Below are positions 34,883-44,885 of a stretch of DNA of 64,000 nucleotides, in pieces. The notes beneath the pieces were generated by a model. The model saw only the letters and a program-made list of their open reading frames with translations, made no database searches and was not told where the DNA came from. Origin of the DNA: Timonella sp031979385 (GTDB taxonomy: Bacteria; Actinomycetota; Actinomycetes; Actinomycetales; Cellulomonadaceae); contig DALZEF010000011.1 in NCBI GenBank assembly GCA_031979385.1, forward strand, positions 38,039 to 102,038, given 5' to 3'. Within the stretch, counting starts at the first letter, position 1. Each line of letters begins with the position of its first letter. A program made the position numbers and the translations under genes.

Positions 34883-36262
34883 TTACGCCTGCGCGAAAAC
34901 CGTGGGTGTGAGGTCTGCGGCATCCTGAGGAACCCACGCGTTCGGATCGGCATCGACCTGCTCCCCCGAACGAATGTCCTTGACTTGGTGAGCAACAAAC
35001 TCGCCGGCCTGGTTAGTACCCTCTGGGAACCACACGAACGGGATGCCTCGACGATCAGCGAACTTGATCTGCTTGCCAAACTTCGCTGCACTCGGAGCCA
35101 CATCCGTAGCGATACCGCGAGCCCGCAAGGCCGCAGCAACGCGATCCGATGCGGCACGGTGCTCCTCGTCCAAAACGGCCACCAACACTGCGGTGGGAAC
35201 CGAACGCGACGCAGTCACGATTCCCTTCGAAAGCAACCGCGAGACCAAACGCGATACACCGATGGACAGGCCAACGCCCGGGTAGGTGTTCTTACCGTCC
35301 GAGGCAAGCGTGTCATAGCGTCCACCAGAACAGATCGACCCCAAGTCCTCGTGCCCGATCAAGACCGACTCGTACACGCAGCCCGTGTAGTAGTCCAGAC
35401 CACGCGCAATCTTCAGGTTCGCCTCAATCGTTCCGGGAGCCCGTACCGCAGCCGCATTCAACAAGGCCTCGAGTTCGTTCAACCCCTGTTCCAGCAACTC
35501 GTGCGCCACACCGTTACCTTCAGCAAGCGCACGGACCTGTCCGATCACGGAAGCATCGGTACCCGAAATCCCAGCGAGATCTAGACACAACTGAGCCTGC
35601 TGCCGGGACGCGCCCGTTTCGTCGACAAGCAATTCGCGGACCTTGTCCGCGCCAATCTTGTCCAACTTGTCGATATTGCGCAGAACACCCTCAATGTCAT
35701 TAAGGCCAAGCCCACGGTAGAAGCCCTCGGACACCCGACGATTGTTCACCAGAATCTTGAACTCCGGCACGCCCAGCGAACGAAGTCTGCCGAACGCCTC
35801 AGCCATCACCAACGGCAACTCGACCTCAAAGTGATACGGGAGTTCCCCCGCACCAACCACATCGATGTCCGCCTGATAGAACTCGCGGAACCGGCCATCC
35901 TGAGGGCGCTCACCGCGCCACACCTTCTGAATCTGATACCGCTTGAAAGGGAAAGCAAGGTGACCCGCGTTCTCCAGAACATACCGGGCAAACGGAACCG
36001 TCAGGTCAAAGTGCAGGCCCAACTGCTTGTCCCGCGACTGCTCCTCGCCCTCCGCCGCCTGCAAGCGGTTCAGCAGGTAAACCTCCTTGGAGGTCTCCCC
36101 CTTACTCAGCAACTGCTCCAACGGCTCGACCGCGCGCGTCTCAATGCTTGCAAACCCATGAAGTTCAAAAGTCTCCTGGACGATCTTGAGGATCTGCTGC
36201 TCCACAATGCGTTGCGCCGGGAGCCATTCTGGGAAGCCTGAAAGAGGAGTTGGTTTAGCCAT
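34883..36262 (-). CDS. hisS: Histidyl-tRNA synthetase
   Basis: A 459-residue class II synthetase. Family segments are PLSGFPEWLPAQRIVEQQIL, motif 2 VWRGERPQDGRFREFYQADID, the histidine-binding LDYYTGCVYE and SGGRYD, motif 3 GVGLSIGVSRL, and a C-terminal anticodon-binding domain (about 345-459). It precedes aspS by about 105 bp in the same direction. Confidence 0.95.
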   Translation of the reverse strand: MAKPTPLSGFPEWLPAQRIVEQQILKIVQETFELHGFASIETRAVEPLEQLLSKGETSKEVYLLNRLQAAEGEEQSRDKQLGLHFDLTVPFARYVLENAGHLAFPFKRYQIQKVWRGERPQDGRFREFYQADIDVVGAGELPYHFEVELPLVMAEAFGRLRSLGVPEFKILVNNRRVSEGFYRGLGLNDIEGVLRNIDKLDKIGADKVRELLVDETGASRQQAQLCLDLAGISGTDASVIGQVRALAEGNGVAHELLEQGLNELEALLNAAAVRAPGTIEANLKIARGLDYYTGCVYESVLIGHEDLGSICSGGRYDTLASDGKNTYPGVGLSIGVSRLVSRLLSKGIVTASRSVPTAVLVAVLDEEHRAASDRVAAALRARGIATDVAPSAAKFGKQIKFADRRGIPFVWFPEGTNQAGEFVAHQVKDIRSGEQVDADPNAWVPQDAADLTPTVFAQA

Positions 36263-36613
36263 AACTCAGTATTTTTCCACGAAGTGCGCGCGGGACCCGC
36301 ATCAAAAAGAGTTTTGTTCACCACGTGACACGTTAAACGCACGCAAACCCAGACGCTTGTGAGCTTCCTGCTCATAATCGCTTCCAAAATGACCATGAGC
36401 GGGCGAAATTTCACCCATAAGGCAAAAATATGATTTCGATTCGGCAATATTGTAATGAAACAGCGGTATCCGCCCCCGTTTGGCTCTACAGTTAGTAGAG
36501 TCGCGCCAACACGCGCATGAGCGCTTGCAACGAACACTTCGCCGCAAGCAGTCGCTGACGAATACCTTCACGCACTTGGGTATCCGCCACTACCTATAAG
36601 GAGTTAAGTGCCA
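36263..36613. other. Intergenic region between hisS and the DUF349 gene
   Basis: About 350 bp with divergent promoters expected. The middle (about 36410-36465) is markedly AT-rich compared with the rest of the window, and GGCTCTAC/GTAGAGTC near 36480-36500 could form a 7-8 bp hairpin in the DUF349 leader. No small gene, known riboswitch or operator was recognised. Confidence 0.45.
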
Positions 36614-38068
36614 ATGACTGAGAACCCACAACCACAGGCCGCCGCCAACGATGGCGACGCAGAGGTTGCAGCAGAGCAGACAAACGTAGTGGAGTCCGCC
36701 GCACCGGAGCAGTCCGCGGCACCAGCTCCGGTAAAGCCAAAGCCAACGGCGATCAAGCCAGCGGCTCCGGTGGCACCGGCTCCCGTACCCACCGCAGCCG
36801 AAGCCGCAGCAATCGCCGCTGCATCGGCGTTTGGTCGCGTTGACGCAGACGGCACCGTTTACGTCACCGATGGCGGGACAGAACGCGTGGTCGGGCAGTT
36901 CCCAGACGCAACGGCAGAAGAGGCACTTAACCTCTACATTCGCCGCTACCTTGACCTCGATGCAAAGATCGGCCTGTTCGAGACCCGTCTGACCACGACC
37001 GAACTGCCCATCAAGGAAATCGACTCAACGCTCAAGAAGCTACAGGAGGAGACCTCAGAACCAGCGGCAGTCGGCGACCTTGCTCTCCTGCGTGACCGAG
37101 TCGCAGCACTCGAAGAGCTAGCCAAGACCCGGCGCGCTGAAATCGAGCAGGCCCGTGTCGCTGCCAAGGCTGTGGCACTTGAGTCACGGACCGCAATCGT
37201 TGAGGCGGCAGAGAAGATCGCGGCAACCGACCCGCAGAAGATCCAGTGGCGTCCAGCCGGTGAAGAACTACGGGGCCTGCTCGAGAAGTGGAAGGAAGCG
37301 CAACGCTCAGGACCACGGCTCGACAAACCAGTCGAAGACGCACTGTGGAAGCGATTCAGCCACGCTCGCACGACTTTTGACCGCGAGCGTCGCCACTTCT
37401 TCGCTGAACTTGAGAAGCAGAATGCGTCGGCCAAAGCTGCCAAAGAAGCCCTCGTTGCAGAGGCCGAGGCCCTTTCGACCTCGACTGACTGGGGTGCGAC
37501 CGCAGCCGCCTATCGAGACCTCATGGCGCGTTGGAAGCAGGCAGGCCGCGCAAACCGCAAGGATGACGATGCTCTATGGACACGTTTCCGTGGCGCACAG
37601 GATGTGTTCTTCGCTGCCCGCGAGCAGGCAAACGCCGCTGTGGATGCCGAGTACGCGGCAAACCTCACCATCAAGGAACAGCTGGCCGCAAAGGCTGAGG
37701 CGATCCTCCCGGTGACCGACATCGTGGCGGCAAAGAACGCTCTGCGCGAGATCCAAGACGAATGGGAACAGGTTGGACACGTTCCACGTAACGACATGAA
37801 CCGCATTGAGGGTCGCCTGCGGGCAGTCGAGAACGCTATCCGCGACGCCGAGCAGGAGAAGTGGGAGCGCACAAACCCCGAAACCCGTGCACGCGCTGAA
37901 GGTGCACTCGCCCAGCTCGAGGCCGCAATCGAGGGACTTGAGGCGGAACTCGCTGCCGCTCAGTCAGCAGGCAACGACCGCAAGGCCAAGGAACTCACCG
38001 AATCTATCGCGGCACGCCGTGCCTGGCTCGAACAGGTCGCCAAGGCCGCTGAAGAAGCCCGAGGCTGA
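36614..38068 (+). CDS. DUF349-domain protein
   Basis: A 484-residue protein. The first 75 residues are Ala/Pro/Glu-rich and disordered; then come three DUF349 repeats, each built around W-K-x-A-x-R/S-x-G-R and a D-x-x-L-W-x-R-F motif (LLEKWKEAQRSGPRLDKPVEDALWKRFSHA, LMARWKQAGRANRKDD-DALWTRFRGA are two clear examples). A long coiled coil ends the protein. GTG six bases upstream is an alternative start, both served by AAGGAG. Function of the family is unknown. Confidence 0.85.
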   Translation: MTENPQPQAAANDGDAEVAAEQTNVVESAAPEQSAAPAPVKPKPTAIKPAAPVAPAPVPTAAEAAAIAAASAFGRVDADGTVYVTDGGTERVVGQFPDATAEEALNLYIRRYLDLDAKIGLFETRLTTTELPIKEIDSTLKKLQEETSEPAAVGDLALLRDRVAALEELAKTRRAEIEQARVAAKAVALESRTAIVEAAEKIAATDPQKIQWRPAGEELRGLLEKWKEAQRSGPRLDKPVEDALWKRFSHARTTFDRERRHFFAELEKQNASAKAAKEALVAEAEALSTSTDWGATAAAYRDLMARWKQAGRANRKDDDALWTRFRGAQDVFFAAREQANAAVDAEYAANLTIKEQLAAKAEAILPVTDIVAAKNALREIQDEWEQVGHVPRNDMNRIEGRLRAVENAIRDAEQEKWERTNPETRARAEGALAQLEAAIEGLEAELAAAQSAGNDRKAKELTESIAARRAWLEQVAKAAEEARG

Positions 38069-38077
38069 TTCCTTTCC

Positions 38078-38128
38078 AGGAGGCGATGGCACCAGTTATC
38101 CACAGTTGGTGCCATCGCCTCCTTTTTG
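38078..38128 (+). terminator. Strong intrinsic terminator of the DUF349 gene
   Basis: Perfect 17-bp stem (38078-38094 with 38107-38123), 12-nt loop, then TTTTT. It starts nine bases after the stop. The loop holds TTATCCACA, a consensus DnaA box (38097-38105). Confidence 0.95.
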
Positions 38129-38215
38129 CTGCTCAATTACGGAAGACTTAGAGAACGCCAGTTAATCCACTGGTCCAGACCTACACAGCACCAGACACAC
38201 ATCCGCGAGAGAACA

Positions 38216-38764
38216 ATGAGCAGCATCTTCCACCTCGATACCAACCTTCAGCCACTCCCCTGGAGCATCAGACATCCCGGTGCCGAGAAATCATGGGCTC
38301 AGATCAAAAAATGTATGAGCGTGAATACCTCGGGTGCAAGCAAGCCAGAAAGTTGGGAGGTTCCGCTCTACACGCCAGAGGATGTCGGTGGGCGCATCAA
38401 CTACCGTGCCATGATCGCACGTGCCGAACTACGAGAGGTCGCATCAGGGCTCGCCTGCGCCCACGAAGAACCGGACTCATTCGAACTGCGGATCGCAATC
38501 GCGCTACAGCGCACCCGAGGCATGGGAGTAGTCGCACGTGAGGGCGCACGCTGGGTTTACGAAGGTGGCCCACAACCCACTCGCTTCACGGTGTACTACC
38601 AGCGCTACGAACCTCGTCCACAGGGAAAACACCTTCGTGGACTCGTACGCCGAGTACACCCAAAGCAGGTCCTACACTACGGAAGGCTGCGGATCACCAG
38701 CCCAGAGTACACATCAGAGGATCTTGGACTGAACTATCCGATCTTGGTGCCGGTAATACGGTAG
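38216..38764 (+). CDS. Protein of unknown function, 182 residues
   Basis: ATG preceded by GAGAG. Composition is normal for a soluble protein, with Trp, Tyr and charged residues evenly spread (PLYTPEDVGGRINYRAMIARAELREVA, beta-rich C-terminal half with RFTVYYQRYEPR). It follows a strong terminator, so it needs its own promoter. Its last 31 bp overlap the 3' end of rel on the other strand. No family recognised; the main doubt is whether it is a lineage-specific gene. Confidence 0.55.
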   Translation: MSSIFHLDTNLQPLPWSIRHPGAEKSWAQIKKCMSVNTSGASKPESWEVPLYTPEDVGGRINYRAMIARAELREVASGLACAHEEPDSFELRIAIALQRTRGMGVVAREGARWVYEGGPQPTRFTVYYQRYEPRPQGKHLRGLVRRVHPKQVLHYGRLRITSPEYTSEDLGLNYPILVPVIR

Positions 38765-41100
38765 ACATCGAAGACACCCTCAATACGACGTACCGCATTG
38801 AGTACCGACTGAAGATGCGATGGCTCTGCCATCTCGAACGCGAAACGTGAGATAGCCAAACGATCCGAAGATGTGGACACGCTCGCGGACAGGATGTTCA
38901 CGTGCGAATCCGAAAGGACGCGCGTTACATCCGATAGCAGTCGAGCACGGTCAATCGCCTCAACCTGAATCTGCACGAGGAACATCGTGTTGGCGCCGCT
39001 GGTCCATTCCACCTCAACCATGCGTTCCGGCTGCTGACGCAACTGTTCAACATTGATGCAGTCCTCTTGGTGCACAGAGACACCCTGACCGCGGGTAACG
39101 AAACCAACAATCTTGTCGCCTGGAACCGGTGTACAGCACTTGGCGAGCTTGACCCAGATGTCATCGACGCCCTTGACTACTACGCCTGGGTCCCCGGAGC
39201 GGGTACGTCGCGGAGTCTTGCCGGGTAGGGCGACCTCAGCGAGGTCTTCCTGATTGGCATCGGAGCCACCCATCGTCTGCACAAGTTTTGAGACAACGTT
39301 GGCAGCGGAGACCTGTCCCTCGCCCACAGCGGCATACAGTGCCGAGACATCGGCATAGCGCATGTCATTGGCTGTGGCGAGAATAGCCTCCTGCGAAAGC
39401 AGACGTTGAAACGGCAGGTTTTGCTTACGCATAGCCTTGGCGATCTGCTCGCGACCCGTTTCAATTGCCTCTTCACGGCGTTCCTTCTGGAACCACTGAC
39501 GGATCTTGTTCCGTGCACGGCCGCTTTTGACAAAGGCGAGCCAGTCACGCGAAGGGCCAGCAGATTGCGCCTTTGAGGTCAGAATGTCAACGACGTCGCC
39601 GTTTTCGAGTTTTGAGTCGAGCGGCACCAAACGTCCGTTGACGCGAGCGCCCATCGTACGGTGGCCAACCTCAGTGTGCACTGAGTACGCGAAGTCAACG
39701 GGGGTTGAGCCTTGAGGCAGTGCCTGCACATCACCCTTGGGGGTGAACACGAAGACCTCATTGCCGCCGATCTCGTACCGCAGAGAGTCCAAGAACTCTG
39801 ATGGGTCCGAGGTCTCACGCTGCCATTCAACCAGCTGGCGCAGCCACTGCATGTCATTAGCACCACCGGAAGGAGCGCTTGGCCCTTCCTTGTACTTCCA
39901 GTGCGCCGCGACACCGTACTCTGCTCGGCGGTGCATCGCGTGGGTACGGATCTGGATCTCGACGGGTTTGCCGTGAGGACCGATGACGGTCGTGTGCAGG
40001 GACTGGTACATGTTGAACTTGGGCATCGCAATGTAGTCCTTGATGCGCCCAGGCACCGGATTCCAGCGCGAGTGGATCGCACCAAGAACCGAGTAACAGT
40101 CTCCAACCGTATCTACCAGAATGCGGGTACCCACCAGGTCGTAGATGTCCGCGAACTCATGACCACGCACGATCATCTTCTGGTAGATCGAGTAGTAGTG
40201 CTTTGGTCGACCCGTCACCGTCGCTTTGATCCTCGCCGCCTTCAGGTCAGCAATGATCTGCTCACGAACAACGCTCAAGAACTCTTCACGGGCGGGAGCG
40301 CGCTCCGCGACGAGATGAACGATCTCCTCATACACCTTCGGGTAGAGGGTTTGAAACGAGAGATCCTCGAGTTCCCACTTGATGGTGTTCATGCCGAGAC
40401 GGTGAGCGAGTGGAGCGTAAATCTCAAGGGTCTCGCGAGCCTTCTTAGAGGCAGAGGCCTGCGGTACGAATTTCCAGGTGCGTGCGTTGTGCAGGCGGTC
40501 AGCAAGTTTGATCATGAGCACGCGGATGTCTTTGGCCATCGCGATGACCATCTTGCGGACGGTCTCTGACTGGGCAGCGTCCCCGTACTGGACCTTGTCC
40601 AATTTGGTGACCCCATCGACCAACAGGGCGATCTCTTCACCGTAGTCTTTGGTGAGTTGCGCAAGCGAATACGGGGTGTCCTCAACTGTATCGTGCAGCA
40701 GTGCAGCCGCTAGGGTTGGAGGCGTCATGCCCAGTTCGGCAAGGATCGTGGCGACAGCCACCGGGTGGGTGATGTATGGATCGCCGCTTTTGCGCATCTG
40801 TCCACGGTGCGCGCGCTCCGCTGTGGAGTAAGCGCGCTCGATAATCGATACGTCGGCCTTGGGATGGTTCTTCTTCAGCGCGGACAGAAGCGGTTCAAGC
40901 GCGGGAGTACCCACCGCGTGACGTGCCCCAAATCTTCCGAAGCGAGAACGCACACGTCCAGCACCGCTGACCGGGACGGTTGAAGAGTCAACGGTTTCAG
41001 TCACCGATGGAACAGGCGTCGATTCGGGAGTTTGAGTGGCCGTAGCACCCCCGGATGTGCTTGAGGGAGGCACCGCTGTCTTCTCGTTTTCCCCAGACAT
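38734..41100 (-). CDS. rel: Bifunctional (p)ppGpp synthetase/hydrolase Rel
   Basis: A 788-residue long RSH protein. The hydrolase site is in AAALLHDTVEDTPYS (HD...ED). The synthetase domain has GRIKDYIAMPKFNMYQSLHT, whose RxKD charge pattern marks bifunctional enzymes. A TGS domain (about 450-515) and a C-terminal ACT domain (VEAIDRARLLSDVTRVLSDS) follow. ATG preceded by GGGAGG; the first 55 residues are low-complexity Thr/Ser/Pro. It sits between apt and the aspS/hisS region as in mycobacteria. Confidence 0.96.
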   Translation of the reverse strand: MSGENEKTAVPPSSTSGGATATQTPESTPVPSVTETVDSSTVPVSGAGRVRSRFGRFGARHAVGTPALEPLLSALKKNHPKADVSIIERAYSTAERAHRGQMRKSGDPYITHPVAVATILAELGMTPPTLAAALLHDTVEDTPYSLAQLTKDYGEEIALLVDGVTKLDKVQYGDAAQSETVRKMVIAMAKDIRVLMIKLADRLHNARTWKFVPQASASKKARETLEIYAPLAHRLGMNTIKWELEDLSFQTLYPKVYEEIVHLVAERAPAREEFLSVVREQIIADLKAARIKATVTGRPKHYYSIYQKMIVRGHEFADIYDLVGTRILVDTVGDCYSVLGAIHSRWNPVPGRIKDYIAMPKFNMYQSLHTTVIGPHGKPVEIQIRTHAMHRRAEYGVAAHWKYKEGPSAPSGGANDMQWLRQLVEWQRETSDPSEFLDSLRYEIGGNEVFVFTPKGDVQALPQGSTPVDFAYSVHTEVGHRTMGARVNGRLVPLDSKLENGDVVDILTSKAQSAGPSRDWLAFVKSGRARNKIRQWFQKERREEAIETGREQIAKAMRKQNLPFQRLLSQEAILATANDMRYADVSALYAAVGEGQVSAANVVSKLVQTMGGSDANQEDLAEVALPGKTPRRTRSGDPGVVVKGVDDIWVKLAKCCTPVPGDKIVGFVTRGQGVSVHQEDCINVEQLRQQPERMVEVEWTSGANTMFLVQIQVEAIDRARLLSDVTRVLSDSHVNILSASVSTSSDRLAISRFAFEMAEPSHLQSVLNAVRRIEGVFDVYRITGTKIG

Positions 41101-41185
41101 AAGTGCCTCCCTCAATCAAGATCTTTCAAGTTCACAGGCCAACACCTTGCAGCCCGCGAATATTCCTAGGATCCCAATTCTAGGA

Positions 41186-41725
41186 CTATACGGCCAGCAA
41201 CGCTGACACGGCTCGCCCTTCCAGAACCTTTCGGCCACCCAGGCCATCAAGTTCCATCACAAAGATTAGGTCGGTGACCTGCGCTCCGTTATGTTCAAGA
41301 AGAGCTGCGCCGGCCTGGGCGGTACCTCCGGTTGCGAGCACGTCATCGAGCAGAACCACCCGCGATCCTTCCGGCACCGTGCCGTCCCGAAGTTCAACGG
41401 TCGCCTGGCCATATTCCAGATCGTAGGTGTAGGACTTCACGGGTGGGGGAAGTTTTCCCGCCTTCCGGATTGGGACAAATCCAATTCCGAGATGGTGTGC
41501 GAGTGCCGCACCGAACATGAAACCGCGCGCCTCCATTCCGGCGATGAAGTCAGTATCGTCCGGCACCAAATCGGCCAGCCCTTCGATCGTGCGACTGAAG
41601 GCGGTCGGCTCAGCAAGTAACGGCGTGATGTCCCGGAACGTGATACCCGCGCTCGGATAGTCGGGTAGATCCCGAATAAACGGACGGATCTCGGCGGCCA
41701 AGGTGCTCGACTCTTGCAAGGTCAT
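41186..41725 (-). CDS. apt: Adenine phosphoribosyltransferase
   Basis: A 179-residue purine salvage enzyme with AGITFRDITPLL, IAGMEARGFMFGAALAHHLG, IRKAGKLPPPV and the PRPP motif VVLLDDVLATGGT. Located between secF and rel with a 14-bp gap to secF, the usual actinobacterial order. Confidence 0.94.
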   Translation of the reverse strand: MTLQESSTLAAEIRPFIRDLPDYPSAGITFRDITPLLAEPTAFSRTIEGLADLVPDDTDFIAGMEARGFMFGAALAHHLGIGFVPIRKAGKLPPPVKSYTYDLEYGQATVELRDGTVPEGSRVVLLDDVLATGGTAQAGAALLEHNGAQVTDLIFVMELDGLGGRKVLEGRAVSALLAV

Positions 41726-41739
41726 GTTAGTCTCCGCTC

Positions 41740-42837
41740 CTACTTGCGCTTCCGCTTCGGCTGCGCCCGATTGCCAAGATGCTGGCCCGCCGTTACCTTG
41801 CCGGTCGCTACCGCAACCTGAGCTGGGGTCTGCGGATCCGAACCGACCGGGGTGGTGTGGCCGCTGGCACGGATGGCAAGGACTTCCTCGGTGTGCTGCG
41901 CGATTTTTGGATCACGCATGCGTAGCGACACTTCAAGCGGTGTGGCCAGGAAGATGGAGGACAGAGCACCCACCGCCATACCGATGAACAGGGCTAGCGC
42001 GATGTCACGCAGCGTGCCGGCTCCGAGCAGGAACGCACCGATGAACAGAATTCCACCAACCGGCAAGAGGCTCGTCAGCGACGTGGTGATCGAGCGAACT
42101 AGGGTCTGGTTCACCGCCAGGTTCGCCTGTTCACCGTAGGTGTGCAGGTGCTGCTCCGTGATGTTTTCGGTGTTCTCACGGACCTTGTCGAACACCACGA
42201 CGGTGTCATAGATCGAGTACCCGAGAATGGTCAGCAGGCCGATCACGGTTGCCGGTGAGACTTCCCAGCCAACCAGCGCGTACAGCCCGACCGTCACAAT
42301 CAGATCGTGGAACAGCGCGATGATTGCAGCGGCTGCCATACGCCACGCACGGAAGTACAGCGACATCACAACCATGACGATCAGCAGGAAGACGACTAGA
42401 CCGGTGGCTGCCTTCTTCGATACGTCCTGGCCCCAGGTCGGGCCGACGAAGGAGCTTGCAACGTCATCTTCACTGACGTCGTAGGCATCGGCGAGGGCAG
42501 CGCGGGCGGCTGTCACCTCCTCATCGTTCAACTGTGCAGTCTGCACACGGATGCTAGATGATCCAAGCGCTGACACGCGGGGCACCTCGTCCGCCTTCAC
42601 AGACTGAATCGCATCGACTGCGGGATGCTGGTCAGTTGTCGAGGCGTTGGTCACGGTGAACTGCGATCCGCCACGGAACTCAATACCGAGGTTGATGCCT
42701 CGCACACCGATGACCGCGACACTCAGCACAACCGCAACAATCGCAATGATGTAGTACCGACGGCGTCCACCAACGATGTTGTAGGACTTGTCGCCCGTGT
42801 AGAGGTCGTGCCCCCACTTTGCCCAGTTCCTTGCCAT
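41740..42837 (-). CDS. secF: Protein translocase subunit SecF
   Basis: A 365-residue RND-type protein with six helices: helix 1 near residues 29-46, external domain P4 with GINLGIEFRGGSQFTV, then five C-terminal helices with LTILGYSIYDTVVVFDKVREN. The start overlaps the secD stop by one base (TGATG). A basic 50-residue tail ends KRKRK. Works with SecD to pull exported proteins from the channel using proton flow. Confidence 0.95.
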   Translation of the reverse strand: MARNWAKWGHDLYTGDKSYNIVGGRRRYYIIAIVAVVLSVAVIGVRGINLGIEFRGGSQFTVTNASTTDQHPAVDAIQSVKADEVPRVSALGSSSIRVQTAQLNDEEVTAARAALADAYDVSEDDVASSFVGPTWGQDVSKKAATGLVVFLLIVMVVMSLYFRAWRMAAAAIIALFHDLIVTVGLYALVGWEVSPATVIGLLTILGYSIYDTVVVFDKVRENTENITEQHLHTYGEQANLAVNQTLVRSITTSLTSLLPVGGILFIGAFLLGAGTLRDIALALFIGMAVGALSSIFLATPLEVSLRMRDPKIAQHTEEVLAIRASGHTTPVGSDPQTPAQVAVATGKVTAGQHLGNRAQPKRKRK

Positions 42838-44759
42838 CAGGCTTCTCCATCCTTACGCGCGGACTGCGATGCGGTTTCGGTGTTGGCGGCGGCGCGTTCG
42901 GCCGCCTTACGCTGTGCGAGCGTCATGCGTGTGCCGTCCTCGTTGTACTGGACCGGGGCTGGCTTCTTTGCGGGAACAGCCACACGTCCGCGGCCCACAT
43001 ACCGTGGACCATCGAGTCCAAGGCTGGAGTGGTGGAACCCGGACCACTTGTGGGCCTGGCCGAAGAACTTCGTGCGTGCAAGCAGACGCATGACCGGGTA
43101 GGTGAAGAAGAACACGACAACCAGGTCAATCAATGTGGTCAGACCCAGTGTGAACGCGAATCCACGCACGCCACCGACAGCCAAGAAGTACAGTACGACG
43201 GCGGCAATGACGTTCACTGCATCAGATGCAAGGATTGTCCGCCGTGCGCGATCCCAACCAACCTCGACCGCGCTTTCAAGGTTTCGGCCATCACGGAGTT
43301 CATCGCGAATACGTTCGAAGTAGACGATGAACGAGTCCGCCGTAATACCGATCGCGACGATGATACCGGCGACACCGGGTAGCGAGAGCCTATAGCCTTG
43401 CAGCCAGGACAGCAGCATGAGCGACAGCAGCGTCAGAGCGGCTGCGATGGCAAGGGATGCGACGGTCACTGTGCCGAGGAAACGGTAGAGCACGAACATA
43501 GCGACCACGACGAGCAGCAGACCGATTAGACCGGCCAATAGACCCTTCGCCAACTGTTCGGAACCGAGGGTTGCGGAGATTGTCTCCTCGCTCTGAACCT
43601 CGAAGGTCAGCGGCAGAGCGCCGAAGTTCAACTGCGAGGCTAACTGATTAGCGGACTCGTTTGTGAAGTTTCCGGAGATCTCTGCCTGTCCATCAAGGAT
43701 TGGGTTGCTCACGCTTGGTGCGGAGATGACAAGGTTGTCGAGCACCATCGCGAACATGTTCGGCGCGCTGGACGTTTGGTTGGACAACCACGTGCTGTAG
43801 TCGGGGAGGTTGGAGAGACGGCTGGTCACTTCCGCGAACTTGTCGCCGCCCTCCTTGTTGAACTTGAGGTCGACCTTCCAGCCACCGATTGGCTGTCCCT
43901 GCTGGTTAAGTTGCATACCCGATGAGGCGGATGCGATGTCGGAGCCGGGAATTTCCATTGGACCGAGGATGTACTTGGCCTCGCCATCCATATCGCAGGC
44001 GATGACGGGATTCTCTGGGTCTTTGAGACCACCACCGCCGGTGAGGTTGGCGGGGTCGGTGCAGTCGAGTGCATAGAACTCTTCGAGCAACTCATCGGTG
44101 ATCCAGGCTAAATCGGAAGCATCCTGGGGTTCTGGCTGCTCAACGGCGCCTTGAGTCTCCGTTCCGTCCTGTTCTTCTGCCGAGGTGCCTTCGGTCTCTG
44201 CCGCGTCAGAGGTGGATTCGTCTTCAGCGTTTCCGCTTTCTTCAACTGAGTTGTCGTCTGATGGTGCCGAGTCTTCGCCTTCTGGCGATGTTGCCTCATC
44301 GGTTGGCTCTTCTACATCAACGTCAACATCACTCTCGGGGTCTTCAAGATCCACTGCTTCTGGTGAGTCGAAGTAGAGAACGGGACGGAACTGCATTTGC
44401 GCGGCCTCACGGACAAGGTCGAGCGTGGCTTGGCTTGGTCGACCGGGTAGGGCGACAACGATGTTTTGACCGCCCTGGCTGGTGATCTCCGCCTCCGCAA
44501 CACCAGAGGAGTCGACGCGCTGGCGAATGATCTCGATCGCCTGATTGATGTCCTCTGCGCTGACAGGCTCGTTGTTGGTGGTGACCGCCTGGAGGATGAC
44601 CTGTGTTCCACCCTCGAGGTCAAGGGCGAGTTTCGGGGTCCAAGTGGCGTCTGACCACTTGGTTCCCGCAAAGACCGATCCGAGCATGACCAGCATGACA
44701 ACGAATAGACCGATGAGCGAGCGCCAACGGCCTCGTGTCTTCGTGTTGGTGGTAGCCAA
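42837..44759 (-). CDS. secD: Protein translocase subunit SecD
   Basis: A 640-residue protein: helix 1 (about 14-31), LGLDLEGG-type LALDLEGGTQVILQ, external P1 domain and five C-terminal helices with GITADSFIVYFERIRDELRDG. An acidic Ser/Asp/Glu-rich insert of about 85 residues (131-215) interrupts P1 after PVLYFDSPEAV, longer than in most SecD proteins; similar inserts occur in other actinobacteria. Translationally coupled to secF. Confidence 0.95.
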   Translation of the reverse strand: MATTNTKTRGRWRSLIGLFVVMLVMLGSVFAGTKWSDATWTPKLALDLEGGTQVILQAVTTNNEPVSAEDINQAIEIIRQRVDSSGVAEAEITSQGGQNIVVALPGRPSQATLDLVREAAQMQFRPVLYFDSPEAVDLEDPESDVDVDVEEPTDEATSPEGEDSAPSDDNSVEESGNAEDESTSDAAETEGTSAEEQDGTETQGAVEQPEPQDASDLAWITDELLEEFYALDCTDPANLTGGGGLKDPENPVIACDMDGEAKYILGPMEIPGSDIASASSGMQLNQQGQPIGGWKVDLKFNKEGGDKFAEVTSRLSNLPDYSTWLSNQTSSAPNMFAMVLDNLVISAPSVSNPILDGQAEISGNFTNESANQLASQLNFGALPLTFEVQSEETISATLGSEQLAKGLLAGLIGLLLVVVAMFVLYRFLGTVTVASLAIAAALTLLSLMLLSWLQGYRLSLPGVAGIIVAIGITADSFIVYFERIRDELRDGRNLESAVEVGWDRARRTILASDAVNVIAAVVLYFLAVGGVRGFAFTLGLTTLIDLVVVFFFTYPVMRLLARTKFFGQAHKWSGFHHSSLGLDGPRYVGRGRVAVPAKKPAPVQYNEDGTRMTLAQRKAAERAAANTETASQSARKDGEA

Positions 44760-44779
44760 CTTTGTCTCTTCTCATAAAT

Positions 44780-44802
44780 GTGGCCCTCAAGTGGAGGGCC
44801 AC
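44780..44802 (-). other. Hairpin between yajC and secD
   Basis: GTGGCCCTC and GAGGGCCAC form a perfect 9-bp stem with a 5-nt loop, 21 nt before the secD start on the minus strand. No T-run; it may end some yajC transcripts, stabilise the secD message or affect its translation. Confidence 0.5.
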
Positions 44803-44885
44803 GGTCCGTAAAGTTCCGTACATGCGCAACGCGCCACAGAAATGCTACCCCTGTCGCGCGCTGCATTCATATTCCGAGAGCCGGT

